IMG/VR virus record: IMGVR_UViG_3300042314_001189
Location: 1 to 64,000 of that record
Length of the DNA: 64,000 bases
Source of the DNA: a virus
Reading direction: 5' to 3' (one strand)
Shown here: one piece after another, positions 7,701 to 15,755 of the stretch
Numbering within the stretch: the stretch's first letter is position 1
How the letters are laid out: every line of letters starts with the position of its first letter
Notes under the pieces: model-generated
Database searches by the model: none
What the model saw: only the letters and a program-made list of their open reading frames with translations
Told to the model about the DNA's origin: nothing
Position numbers and translations under genes: made by a program

Positions 7701-10544
7701 ATGTCAACAAAAGTATTCGTAAGTCCTGGGGTGTATACATCTGAAAAAGACTTAACATTTATAACACGTCAAGTAGGTGTTACAACACTAGGTTTAGTTG
7801 GTGAGACAACAATCGGTCCAGCTTTCCAACCTATTTTTGTAAGCAACTATGGAGAGTTTCAATCTTTCTTTGGTGGACAAAACGCTACAAAAATAAAAGA
7901 TACTGGAGCACCTAAATATGAATTACCATATATTGCTAAATCATACTTATCACAATCTAACCAATTATTCGTTACCAGAGTATTAGGATTTTCTGGTTAT
8001 GATGCTGGTTTATCTTGGGGTATCACGTTGGATGCAGCTATAGATTTATCTACAACTGCAACAACATCAACAACATCATATGACCCTTTGCTTACGTATA
8101 CGGCTACATCAGCTAATACAAACGTAACTTTGGTTAGTGCTGACCCATTGCTTCAAGCACTTATCGATAATGGTGACCTAGATAGTACTTTAGCAAGTCT
8201 TTCTAATTTATCAGTTTCTGGTACTTTAGATATTATAGACGCTACTCAAAAAACTGGTACAGTATTTAGTGGTCTTAATACGACTTTAGTGGTTACCGCT
8301 AAAGGTACTACTGGTGCTGGTGCTTTCATTACTGGTACGACATCTGGTGTTAGTGTACATTTTTCTGGTACTGGTTATTCTGATGTTGAAAACCAATTAG
8401 TAGCGTTGTTACGTTCTAGAGGTGGTATCAATTTAGATACTCAATTACCAGCGTTTGAGGTTACTGGTGCAACTGGTGTTGTATTTGACCCTACGCAAAC
8501 TGGCGCAACTGAAGATTCTTTAGGTGATTTTGCATTGACTGGTGTATCTACTATTCAAGGTGCGTTTAACTACGTTATGTCTTTAGATAGAACTAAGAAA
8601 AATTACTTACCAAGAGTTTTAGGTAGAACAGTATCTGATGGTAACACAGCTTTGTTCGCTGAAGAATTCTTTAACGTTATGTTTGAAAACTTAAACGATG
8701 CTAGCAAAATTAGAGGTATCAGACAATCGGTTGTTAATTATGGTCAACAATATAGTGATTATTTACAAGAATTCAAACCAGCTGTAACTCCTTACGTTGT
8801 ATCTGAGTTACGTGGTACTAAATTATTAAGATTGTTTAGATTGTGGACTATCTCTGATGGTAACGCAGCTAACGAACAATTTAAAATTTCAATTAGAAAC
8901 ATTAAATTAGATACAAAAGAATTTGACGTGGTTGTTAGAGCTTATTTCGATACAGATGCTCAGCCAACAGTATTAGAAACATTCGCTAAATGTACGATGG
9001 ACCCAACATCTAACAACTATGTTGCTAGAAGAATTGGTACGTTAGATGGTATATATCCTTCTAAATCTTCATATGTACTTATTGAAATGGATGATTCTTC
9101 TGATACATCAGATGCTTTCCCATCTGGTTTCATTGGATTCCCAGTTAGAAATTATCAATTAAATTCAAACGCTACGGTTGTTGAACCTAAATTGACTTAT
9201 AAAACAGAATATGGTGCGTTTGAAAACAAACGTAAATATTACTTAGGTCTTTCTGAGACAGTAGGTATTGATTCAGACTTCTTTGATTACAAAGGTGTTC
9301 CTCAAACTACTACCCCAGATATGTGGACTGGTTTAACTAAAGGTTTCCACATGGATATCGATGCTACTGGTGCAACTATCGACAATGTATCAGTTGTTAT
9401 TAACTCTTCTGGTGGTACTTATAACCCTACATTCTTGTTTGACACGGGTGACTGGCAATTTAGAACTGAGTCTGGTTTGCTTAATGGACCATACGAAAAA
9501 GTATACGCTCGTAAATTTACATTTGTACCTTACGGTGGTTATGATGGTTGGGATATCTACAGAACTAGAAGAACTAATTTAGATAGTTTCTTAATCAACG
9601 GTACTTTAGGTTCTAAAGGTTTATTGAGTGGTGCTTTCCAAAACAGAACACTTACAAATGGTGATAACGGTATCAATTCAGATTACTACGCATATTTGGA
9701 AGCTATCTGGACATTTAGAAATCCAGAAGCTGTAAACATTAACGTGTTTGCTACACCTGGTATTGATAACTTTGATAACAGTAACTTGATTGAAGCTACA
9801 ATCGATATGGTTGAGCAAGATAGAGCTGACTCTTTATACATTATGACAACTCCAGATACTGATGGTGGTGGAGATGTGTTAGGTGTTGAGGACGTAACTG
9901 ATTTCTTAGATGGTATGTACGATAGTAACTATTCTTGTACTTACTGGCCTTGGATTCAAGTTAATGATACTGAAAACAATGTCTATATCTTCATGCCGCC
10001 AACAAGAGACGTGGTAAGAAACATTGCATTGACAGATAACATTGCATTCCCATGGTTCGCAGTTGCTGGTATCCAAAGAGGTGATGTGGATGCGATTCAA
10101 GCTCGTAAAAAACTTACACTTTCAGAAAGAGATGTGTTATACGAAAACAGAATCAACCCAATCGCTACTTTCACAACTGATGGTATCAAAATCTGGGGTA
10201 ACAAAACTCTTCAAGTTAAAGACTCTGCACTTAACAGAATCAACGTTAGAAGATTACTATTACAAGCAAGAAAACTTATTTCTGCTGTTGCTATCAGATT
10301 GTTATTTGAACAAAATGATAACGTGGTAAGAAATCAATTCTTAGCCCTTGTTAACCCAATCTTGGATAACATTAGAGCTCAAAGAGGTTTAACTGATTTC
10401 CGTGTGGTTCTATCAAACGACCCAGAAGAAATCGACAGAAACCAATTGACTGGTCAAATATTCTTGAAACCAACAAGAGCATTAGAGTTCATCCAATTAG
10501 AATTCGTGATTATGAACACTGGTGCGTCATTCGACAACATCTAA
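7701..10544 (+). CDS. gp18: Contractile tail sheath protein (T4 gp18-like)
   Basis: 947 residues against 659 in T4. The N-terminus VFVSPGVYTSEKDLTF is the standard sheath arm. The C-terminal domain (residues about 845-945) has the typical 'RRLLLQARKLISAVAIRLLFE' helix followed by LVNPILDNIRAQRGL and 'GQIFLKPTRALEFIQLEFVI', the strand that joins the sheath mesh. The extra length lies in inserted, outward-facing domains (about residues 110-270 and 420-640), rich in Thr/Gly. The protein forms the contracting outer cylinder around the tail tube. The gene is preceded by a late motif and followed by a strong terminator, consistent with high-level single-gene expression. Confidence 0.93.
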   Translation: MSTKVFVSPGVYTSEKDLTFITRQVGVTTLGLVGETTIGPAFQPIFVSNYGEFQSFFGGQNATKIKDTGAPKYELPYIAKSYLSQSNQLFVTRVLGFSGYDAGLSWGITLDAAIDLSTTATTSTTSYDPLLTYTATSANTNVTLVSADPLLQALIDNGDLDSTLASLSNLSVSGTLDIIDATQKTGTVFSGLNTTLVVTAKGTTGAGAFITGTTSGVSVHFSGTGYSDVENQLVALLRSRGGINLDTQLPAFEVTGATGVVFDPTQTGATEDSLGDFALTGVSTIQGAFNYVMSLDRTKKNYLPRVLGRTVSDGNTALFAEEFFNVMFENLNDASKIRGIRQSVVNYGQQYSDYLQEFKPAVTPYVVSELRGTKLLRLFRLWTISDGNAANEQFKISIRNIKLDTKEFDVVVRAYFDTDAQPTVLETFAKCTMDPTSNNYVARRIGTLDGIYPSKSSYVLIEMDDSSDTSDAFPSGFIGFPVRNYQLNSNATVVEPKLTYKTEYGAFENKRKYYLGLSETVGIDSDFFDYKGVPQTTTPDMWTGLTKGFHMDIDATGATIDNVSVVINSSGGTYNPTFLFDTGDWQFRTESGLLNGPYEKVYARKFTFVPYGGYDGWDIYRTRRTNLDSFLINGTLGSKGLLSGAFQNRTLTNGDNGINSDYYAYLEAIWTFRNPEAVNINVFATPGIDNFDNSNLIEATIDMVEQDRADSLYIMTTPDTDGGGDVLGVEDVTDFLDGMYDSNYSCTYWPWIQVNDTENNVYIFMPPTRDVVRNIALTDNIAFPWFAVAGIQRGDVDAIQARKKLTLSERDVLYENRINPIATFTTDGIKIWGNKTLQVKDSALNRINVRRLLLQARKLISAVAIRLLFEQNDNVVRNQFLALVNPILDNIRAQRGLTDFRVVLSNDPEEIDRNQLTGQIFLKPTRALEFIQLEFVIMNTGASFDNI

Positions 10545-10570
10545 TAAACGAATAAATATTAAGCAGAAAG

Positions 10571-10592
10571 GCCCTCATATGAGGGCTTTTTT
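10571..10592 (+). terminator. Intrinsic terminator after tail sheath
   Basis: The perfect palindrome GCCCTCATATGAGGGC (10571-10586) is followed by six T residues. Confidence 0.9.
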
Positions 10593-10604
10593 GTTTATTG
10601 TAGA

Positions 10605-10612
10605 TATTTATG
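10605..10612 (+). promoter_or_regulatory. Putative late promoter motif TATTTATG
   Basis: The motif overlaps a possible upstream ATG at 10610. This argues that translation of the next gene starts at 10625, 12 nt downstream. Confidence 0.45.
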
Positions 10613-10624
10613 ATTAAAAGTATT

Positions 10625-11779
10625 ATGAAAAAACTTAAAATAACCAAAGAACAATACGATAGATTAGTCCTTACCGAACAAAAGGTTAGAACTAACGTTT
10701 ATGTTGACGGTATTTTGACTGAAGATATAAATAATAAAGCAGAACTTTTAGATGAAGGTTTAAAAGACATCCTTTTGGGTGTTTCCATGCTTATAGGTTT
10801 GAATTTAAGTGGTCAGAACAAAGACATTGGTGACAAAGCTTTGAATAATGCTAATATATTGAAACAAATAGAGGCAACGTTAGAAGATAAGAGTAAAACG
10901 CAAGAATTGATTGATGCAATGAAAGCTAAAGGTATAAAAGACCCTTCGGCTATGTTGGCTACAAACGCTGAAAAAATAATCGATAGATACAACGAAATAT
11001 CTGACGATAAAGATATAAACATCAAACTAGGTGTTGTTGCTGTAAATAATTTAAAATCGTTAGAGAGTAAATTAAAACAAGGTTACGCTGTTAAGTCAGC
11101 TGAAATGTCAACAGATACAATAAAAGGTGTTCAAGAAACTAAAATAGTTGTTGTTAAAGATACGCTAAGTATTGATTTGGATAACATGCAGAATATGTTT
11201 GTAACTGGTGGGTACCAACTATCAGAAGATGGTAAAAAAGCTATAAAAGACGCTATTGAATCAGTTACTTCACAAGGTGGTAAAATCATAAGTGTTGAGA
11301 TTGAGTCTTCTACTGATGCTGAAAAAATGGCTAGTCTAAGCACAAAAGAAGACCCTACTGGAAATATAGAATTAGCTAATTTGAGAAGTCAAAGTGTTAA
11401 TGATATTGTTGGTGGTTTGGTTTCTGGTGCTGAAGTTACAACTAGAGAGATTCCTAACAATGGTTCTGAAGTTGTTAGTCCAGAAATGTTTAAAAAAGCA
11501 GCTAATAATAAAGAGGAATTGTTAAAACTTAGAAACAAAACATCTGAATTCCGTTATGTTAAATTAAACATTGTGGCTGAGTTTACAACTGAATCAACAG
11601 ACCCAGAACCTAAACCAGATGTGATAATCAAAAAATATAGATTTGAAGTAGTGAAGATGTACGAGACATCTTCAACTGGTAAAAAACTTGGTGGTGATGG
11701 GCTTAAATTTAAACATAAAAAGTTTAAATGTAAAAAACAAAAAGACAAGTCTATTGTTGCTAAATGTTTTACTTTTTAA
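10625..11779 (+). CDS. Probable internal head-type protein with OmpA-like C-terminal domain
   Basis: 384 residues from the ATG at 10625. An in-frame ATG at 10610 adds five residues but lies in the promoter motif. The first 18 residues, MKKLKITKEQYDRLVLTE, end in L-T-E, the form (L/I-x-E) cut by T4-type prohead proteases. They resemble the N-termini of the proteins at 13494, 16087 and 32962. Residues about 195-320 follow the OmpA/MotB peptidoglycan-binding pattern (YQLSEDGKKAIKDAIES, then an ISVEIESSTDA strand, then ELANLRSQSVNDIV). The C-terminus is very basic (KFKHKKFKCKKQKDKS). I infer a packaged or virion-associated protein; the substrate is unknown. Convergent with, and overlapping by 4 nt, the CAP-domain gene. 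Confidence 0.5.
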   Translation: MKKLKITKEQYDRLVLTEQKVRTNVYVDGILTEDINNKAELLDEGLKDILLGVSMLIGLNLSGQNKDIGDKALNNANILKQIEATLEDKSKTQELIDAMKAKGIKDPSAMLATNAEKIIDRYNEISDDKDINIKLGVVAVNNLKSLESKLKQGYAVKSAEMSTDTIKGVQETKIVVVKDTLSIDLDNMQNMFVTGGYQLSEDGKKAIKDAIESVTSQGGKIISVEIESSTDAEKMASLSTKEDPTGNIELANLRSQSVNDIVGGLVSGAEVTTREIPNNGSEVVSPEMFKKAANNKEELLKLRNKTSEFRYVKLNIVAEFTTESTDPEPKPDVIIKKYRFEVVKMYETSSTGKKLGGDGLKFKHKKFKCKKQKDKSIVAKCFTF

Positions 11780-12321
11780 TCAAAGTTAATCACACAATAA
11801 AAATCAACTAAATAATGACTTTTGATGTTTTTAAAGGTCACTGTTTTCCCATTTATTACAACCTCGTTTGATTTAAACGTTATGTTTTTAATTACCGTTT
11901 CAAAACCAACATTTTTGTAATCACCTAACAATATTTTTTTATGTTTTGGTGATTTATCAAACATGTACAAGCAGTATAACTTAACGTATTTAACGACTTC
12001 TGTTTCTGTTTTAGGTTCTTCGTATTCCATACCCATAACCGACTCAACAAAAACAAAAAACTCTAATTTGCTATCAACAGTGGATGGTAAATGTTCACCC
12101 ATGGTTGCAATTTCAGATGTTTTGTGTGAGTGACTTAAACTATCGTCAGTGATTATTTTATTTGTTTGTTCAACAGATATTTTTGTTAAATCACTAGACA
12201 ACACCAAAGATGTTTTGCCAAGTTGTTTTCTGTACTGGTTGATATAACCAAGCATTTCGGTATCTTGTCCAAAAACGTTAGACAAGTTTAAAAAACAAAT
12301 TATATATAATAATACTTTCAT
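11776..12321 (-). CDS. Secreted CAP/SCP-domain protein
   Basis: 181 residues. Residues 1-19 are a signal peptide: Lys at position 2, a hydrophobic core LLYIICFLNL, and NVFGQ before the predicted cut. There is no lipobox cysteine. The mature part matches the bacterial CAP (SCP/PR1) fold: YINQYRKQLGKTSLVLSSDL, then SLSHSHKTSEIATMGEHL with a candidate active-site His and Glu, then SPKHKKILLGDYKNVGF. Bacterial CAP proteins are exported; functions are mostly unknown. Orientation opposite to the late genes and its own host-type promoter (12326-12356) mark it as a separately expressed accessory gene, active in the infected cell rather than in the virion. It may modify the host surface. Confidence 0.7.
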   Translation of the reverse strand: MKVLLYIICFLNLSNVFGQDTEMLGYINQYRKQLGKTSLVLSSDLTKISVEQTNKIITDDSLSHSHKTSEIATMGEHLPSTVDSKLEFFVFVESVMGMEYEEPKTETEVVKYVKLYCLYMFDKSPKHKKILLGDYKNVGFETVIKNITFKSNEVVINGKTVTFKNIKSHYLVDFYCVINFD

Positions 12322-12325
12322 GAAA

Positions 12326-12356
12326 CAAAGGTAATAATAAAAAATTACATTACCAA
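12326..12356 (-). promoter_or_regulatory. Host-type promoter for the CAP gene
   Basis: Minus strand: TTG (12356-12354), 20 bp, TACCTTTG (12333-12326). Only 4 nt separate the -7 element from the ATG at 12321, so the message should have almost no leader. Confidence 0.65.
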
Positions 12357-12658
12357 ATAATTTCGTATTTTTTTTCTAATAAATCGTAAATTAAATGTAT
12401 AATTTCTGGTATACCGTAGTTACTTCTCCATTCTGCATCAGTTTTAGAAACCTCGTCAACTCTATCTGAATACATTTTATAGAAATCTTGAACACAAATT
12501 TTTGGTTTGATATCGTTTTTTGTTAGAATACCAAAAACAATACCACATACTTCTTCACCAGTAAAATATGTTTTCCATTCACATTCATCAGCTATTTCGT
12601 TAACTATTTTGGTGTATTGCCTTAATAATTTTTTTTCTGTTATTTTAATTTTACCCAT
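12350..12658 (-). CDS. Hypothetical protein (102 aa)
   Basis: I do not recognise this protein. It is a mixed helical, soluble sequence without signal peptide or membrane segment, starting MGKIKITEKKLLRQYTKIVN and ending in two predicted helices (PEIIHLIYDLLEKKYEIIW). Four cysteines (one in ADECEW, one in EEVCG, one in KICVQ) are not in a metal-site arrangement. It is transcribed divergently from the tail tube gene from a clear host-type promoter and lies 28 nt upstream of the CAP gene, whose own promoter overlaps its 3' end. Probably an early accessory protein. Confidence 0.65.
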   Translation of the reverse strand: MGKIKITEKKLLRQYTKIVNEIADECEWKTYFTGEEVCGIVFGILTKNDIKPKICVQDFYKMYSDRVDEVSKTDAEWRSNYGIPEIIHLIYDLLEKKYEIIW

Positions 12659-12677
12659 AGTTAAAACTTCTTTTATG

Positions 12678-12708
12678 CAAAAGTACTAAAATTTTTTGTG
12701 AAAAACAA
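12678..12708 (-). promoter_or_regulatory. Host-type promoter for the 102-aa gene
   Basis: Minus strand: TTG (12708-12706), 20 bp, TACTTTTG (12685-12678), followed by C. Leader to the ATG at 12658 is about 15 nt. Confidence 0.65.
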
Positions 12709-12728
12709 ATTTATTCTCGTGAACCATA

Positions 12729-12736
12729 TATTTATA
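12729..12736 (+). promoter_or_regulatory. Putative late promoter motif TATTTATA (distal copy)
   Basis: First of two copies ahead of the tail tube gene, 90 nt before its ATG. Confidence 0.35.
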
Positions 12737-12783
12737 GGAAAGCGGAAAATAATATTTTTTTTTGAAAAAAATAAATTTTCCAA

Positions 12784-12791
12784 TATTTATA
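12784..12791 (+). promoter_or_regulatory. Putative late promoter motif TATTTATA (proximal copy)
   Basis: Second copy, 35 nt before the tail tube ATG at 12827. Doubling may reflect the need for high tube-protein expression. Confidence 0.5.
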
Positions 12792-12826
12792 ATTAAATAA
12801 GAACAAATTTTTAAAACAAATACGAC

Positions 12827-13315
12827 ATGGCTGATTTATTAATGAAAATGCCCCTACCTTACGAGCCTAAGAAAAAGAATCGTTGGTTAATCACTTTCCC
12901 AGCAGATTTAGGTATCCAACAATGGTGGTTATCTTCTGCTTCTAGACCTTCAATCACACAAAACGAAGTTGAGATTCCTTTCCTTAACACATCTACTTGG
13001 GTAATAGGTAGATTTACTTGGGAAGCAATTGACGTAACTTTCCGTGACCCGATTGGTCCTTCTGCTGCACAAGCAATTATGGAGTGGGTTCGTCTACACT
13101 CAGAATCTATTACTGGTCGTCAAGGTTACGCAGCTGGTTACAAACGTCCAGTTGAACTTGAGATGCTTGACCCAACTGGTGTTGTTATCGAGAAATGGTT
13201 ACTTGATGGTACCATGTTAACAAACGTTGGATTTGGTGACTTATCAATGGATGATGATGGTATCGCTGAAATCACTGCTACATTACGTTTTGACAGAGCA
13301 ATCTTATTATTCTAA
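12827..13315 (+). CDS. gp19: Tail tube protein (T4 gp19-like)
   Basis: 162 residues, exactly the T4 gp19 size class. The pattern is typical of the family: an N-terminal PYEPKKKNRWLITFP strand, 'SASRPSITQNEVEIPFLNT', 'WEAIDVTFRDPIGPSAAQAIMEW', and the closing 'DDGIAEITATLRFDRAIL'. It stacks as hexamers to form the inner tail channel. It is separated from the sheath gene by the internal-type protein and two minus-strand genes, unlike T4 where 18 and 19 adjoin. Codon use is enriched in C-ending codons (TTC, ATC, CGT) compared with neighbours, as in the sheath gene, which fits high expression. Confidence 0.93.
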   Translation: MADLLMKMPLPYEPKKKNRWLITFPADLGIQQWWLSSASRPSITQNEVEIPFLNTSTWVIGRFTWEAIDVTFRDPIGPSAAQAIMEWVRLHSESITGRQGYAAGYKRPVELEMLDPTGVVIEKWLLDGTMLTNVGFGDLSMDDDGIAEITATLRFDRAILLF

Positions 13316-13321
13316 TTAATA

Positions 13322-13435
13322 ATGGCAAAGGCTAAAAAAGAAGGTAAACCTAAAAAAAATAGGGGTAACTTAGTTAAGCGTTTGAAACTTATTAGTAAGA
13401 ATCGTGAACTACTAAAGAAATACGAAAATAATTAA
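13322..13435 (+). CDS. Small basic protein (37 aa)
   Basis: ATG at 13322, TAA at 13433-13435, 6 nt after the tail tube stop. The sequence starts MAKAKKEGKPKKNRGN and continues LVKRLKLISKNRELLKKYE. About 16 of 37 residues are Lys or Arg, with no hydrophobic core, so it is probably a nucleic-acid-binding or packaged peptide. It shares the tube transcript and ends just before a strong terminator. Good codon structure and the tight position argue that it is real; the function is unknown. Confidence 0.65.
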   Translation: MAKAKKEGKPKKNRGNLVKRLKLISKNRELLKKYENN

Positions 13436-13440
13436 CATTA

Positions 13441-13464
13441 AAACCTAGGGAACTAGGTTTTTTT
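13441..13464 (+). terminator. Intrinsic terminator after tail tube/basic peptide unit
   Basis: AAACCTAG (13441-13448), loop GGAA, CTAGGTTT (13453-13460), then TTTT. Confidence 0.85.
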
Positions 13465-13475
13465 GTTTTATTTAA

Positions 13476-13483
13476 TATTTATA
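13476..13483 (+). promoter_or_regulatory. Putative late promoter motif TATTTATA
   Basis: 10 nt before the ATG at 13494, just downstream of a terminator, so a new transcript must begin here. Confidence 0.5.
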
Positions 13484-13493
13484 AATAAAGATT

Positions 13494-14336
13494 ATGAGAA
13501 AATTAGATAAATTTAAAAACCTTAAAAAAGCTAATTCATTAGTTGAACAAAGATATTTGAAAACAAAAGGGTTGTTATCTGAAAACATTAACGAAGACCC
13601 TATTGGTGGTGGATATCTTGGTGATATTGGTTTTGTTCCTGGTAAAAAAGAGTTACAAATGGTTAAGGGTGAAGTTGAGGATTTAAAACCTAATTTCACA
13701 ATTAATTACAACGCATTAAAAGTTATGGATTTAGATTTAGAGATAACTTATGATTTAGAAGATAAAACATACGATGTTAGAAATTCTATAAATGGTAAGT
13801 ATTACGCCAACAATATAACATACACTCAGTGTGTTGATTGTGAATTTAGAACGCCAGAAGAAGTTGTTAAGTTTATCAGACGTAAAGCTGAACGTGGAGA
13901 TGTTAGATTCATGCCTCAACAAAATGAAAACGTTAAGGAAGCTGATTTAAACACATATAGAGCTAGTTTACAAAATACTGGTAACTATCCATGGACGATT
14001 TATTTAGGTAACAAAGAAAAAGGTGAGGTTGACAAAGCACAAAACGCTAAAGATTCTGAAGAATTTAAAAACGAATTCAAACAAGGTTACGCTGGACAAA
14101 CAATCGAAACAACTAACGGAACATATACTTTTTCTGATATAAAATATAAAAATAATTATGGTAATTATGATTTATTATTCACAAAACCTAAAGGTGAAAA
14201 TGATTGGTCTGATAAAACTCTTTGGATAACATATGACCCAACAAATGGTTATTATGTTGATAATTACTATGGTGTCGAATTATCGGATGCTGATTCGGAA
14301 GAAAAAGTAATAGAAATGCTAAGCTACAATAAATAA
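13494..14336 (+). CDS. Probable internal head-type protein (280 aa)
   Basis: I do not recognise a family. The first 18 residues, MRKLDKFKNLKKANSLVE, are basic and end in L-V-E. A second L-S-E lies at residues 28-30 (KTKGLLSE). Both fit the L/I-x-E rule of T4-type prohead protease cleavage. The remainder is soluble, Tyr/Asn/Asp-rich and beta-biased, with a Cys pair (QCVDCEF, about residues 112-115). It has its own promoter motif and terminator, so it is a single-gene late unit. I infer a protein targeted into the prohead and trimmed there; a tail-associated role is possible. Confidence 0.5.
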   Translation: MRKLDKFKNLKKANSLVEQRYLKTKGLLSENINEDPIGGGYLGDIGFVPGKKELQMVKGEVEDLKPNFTINYNALKVMDLDLEITYDLEDKTYDVRNSINGKYYANNITYTQCVDCEFRTPEEVVKFIRRKAERGDVRFMPQQNENVKEADLNTYRASLQNTGNYPWTIYLGNKEKGEVDKAQNAKDSEEFKNEFKQGYAGQTIETTNGTYTFSDIKYKNNYGNYDLLFTKPKGENDWSDKTLWITYDPTNGYYVDNYYGVELSDADSEEKVIEMLSYNK

Positions 14337-14343
14337 CAAAAAG

Positions 14344-14366
14344 CCACTCGAAAGGGTGGTTTTTTT
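14344..14366 (+). terminator. Intrinsic terminator
   Basis: CCACTC (14344-14349), loop GAAA, GGGTGG (14354-14359; one T-G wobble), then seven T residues. The GAAA tetraloop adds stability. Confidence 0.85.
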
Positions 14367-14406
14367 ATTTTATTACATTCTATTTACAAAAAAAATTGTT
14401 TTTCTA

Positions 14407-14414
14407 TATTTATC
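14407..14414 (+). promoter_or_regulatory. Putative late promoter motif TATTTATC
   Basis: 36 nt before the ATG at 14451. Confidence 0.5.
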
Positions 14415-14450
14415 TTAAAGTTATAATATTAAAAACAAATTAGTTTTAAC

Positions 14451-15755
14451 ATGGAGAAAAAACCTAATGTTTTCCCTAAAAGGGAAACAACAAACACCCC
14501 AGTAATGACCGAAGAACAAAGACTTGCAGCTTTTGAAGCTGAAAAGGCTATGGCTACAAACGAAATATACAATACAGCTGTGGCACCAGAAGATACACCT
14601 CAAGGTCATATGAGTGCTGTTGAGATGATGAGATATAGAACTCAACAACAATTACAACAAAGAGAAGAAATGGGTATTGTTCAAGACGCTGCTTTAGCTG
14701 AAAAAACAACTACTAGAGTTTATCAAGACCAAAACCAAACGAAAAACGAAGAACAAATGAGGCTTCGTGACGAACAACTAAGAAAAAATATGGAACAAAC
14801 CCAAAGGTTTCAGCAATTAACTGAAGAAGCTAATAACAGAGTTAATACATATACAAACACTCAAAACAATATGCAACAAGAAACTTATCAAAACAATCAC
14901 CAAAACAATCAACCACCAGTAACACCACCGTCAAAACCACCAGTAAATAATGGTTATGGTGATAGTTACGGTAAAAATCCTTCTAACATCGACCCATATA
15001 TTTTGGAGTTGAGTCAGCCTAACTATAACGCACCTTTTGACGTTATTCCCTTACCTTCTCAAGGTAAACTATACAAAAACAAAAAGAAGAACATTAGATT
15101 GGCTTATATGACAACAGCTGATGAGAATATCCTTACAAGCCCTAACCTTTTGGAGAGCGGTCAGTTTTTAGAGATTCTTATCAATAGAAAGATTTTGGAA
15201 CCAGATTTGAGATATAAAGACCTTACTGTTGGGGATAGAAACGCTATTATGATATGGCTAAGAGCAACTGGTTATGGTGAAATGTATCCAGTGACTCTAT
15301 TAGATGGTAGCCAAGAAGCGTTTGACACTGAAGTTAATTTGAACGACCTTAAAACAAAATATTTAGGTGCTGAACCAGATGAAGATGGTTTATTTAGCTT
15401 TACGTTACCAATTAGTAAGACTGAATTAAAATTTAGATTATTAACATGTGGTGATTTAGATGATATTGACAACATGATTGAACAAGATAATGAAAGAAAA
15501 ATCCCAGTAAACAACTCAACAACTTATAGATTTGAGAAGATGATAGTTGAAGTGAACGGAAATAGAGATAGAACTTATTTAAGAGATTTTGCAAGTTTCA
15601 TGAGGATTGCAGACGCAAAAGCTTTGGATAATTACATTGAACAGATAGAAAGTGGTATCGACTTAAACATAGAGGTAACGACCCCTGGAGGTGGGTCTAT
15701 TGCCACCTTTCTTCCGCTTAACGTCAGCTTTTTTTGGCCTAACTTCAGAGTATAA
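14451..15755 (+). CDS. Baseplate hub / tail assembly protein, T4 gp26-like (frame 0 product)
   Basis: 434 residues. Residues 1-180 are low-complexity, with Gln/Asn/Glu helical stretches (QRLAAFEAEKAM, MRLRDEQLRKNMEQTQ) and a Pro-rich linker. Residues about 185-434 show the gp26-family layout: 'FDVIPLPSQGKLYKNKKKNIRL', 'LESGQFLEILINRKIL', 'DRNAIMIWLRATGYGEMY', and a C-terminus FLPLNVSFFWPNFRV. In T4, gp26 belongs to the hub assembly pathway. The last 65 nt overlap the next ORF in the +1 frame at a run of seven T (15729-15735), located upstream of the tape-measure gene. That is where tail assembly chaperone frameshifts occur in many phages. Confidence 0.65.
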   Translation: MEKKPNVFPKRETTNTPVMTEEQRLAAFEAEKAMATNEIYNTAVAPEDTPQGHMSAVEMMRYRTQQQLQQREEMGIVQDAALAEKTTTRVYQDQNQTKNEEQMRLRDEQLRKNMEQTQRFQQLTEEANNRVNTYTNTQNNMQQETYQNNHQNNQPPVTPPSKPPVNNGYGDSYGKNPSNIDPYILELSQPNYNAPFDVIPLPSQGKLYKNKKKNIRLAYMTTADENILTSPNLLESGQFLEILINRKILEPDLRYKDLTVGDRNAIMIWLRATGYGEMYPVTLLDGSQEAFDTEVNLNDLKTKYLGAEPDEDGLFSFTLPISKTELKFRLLTCGDLDDIDNMIEQDNERKIPVNNSTTYRFEKMIVEVNGNRDRTYLRDFASFMRIADAKALDNYIEQIESGIDLNIEVTTPGGGSIATFLPLNVSFFWPNFRV

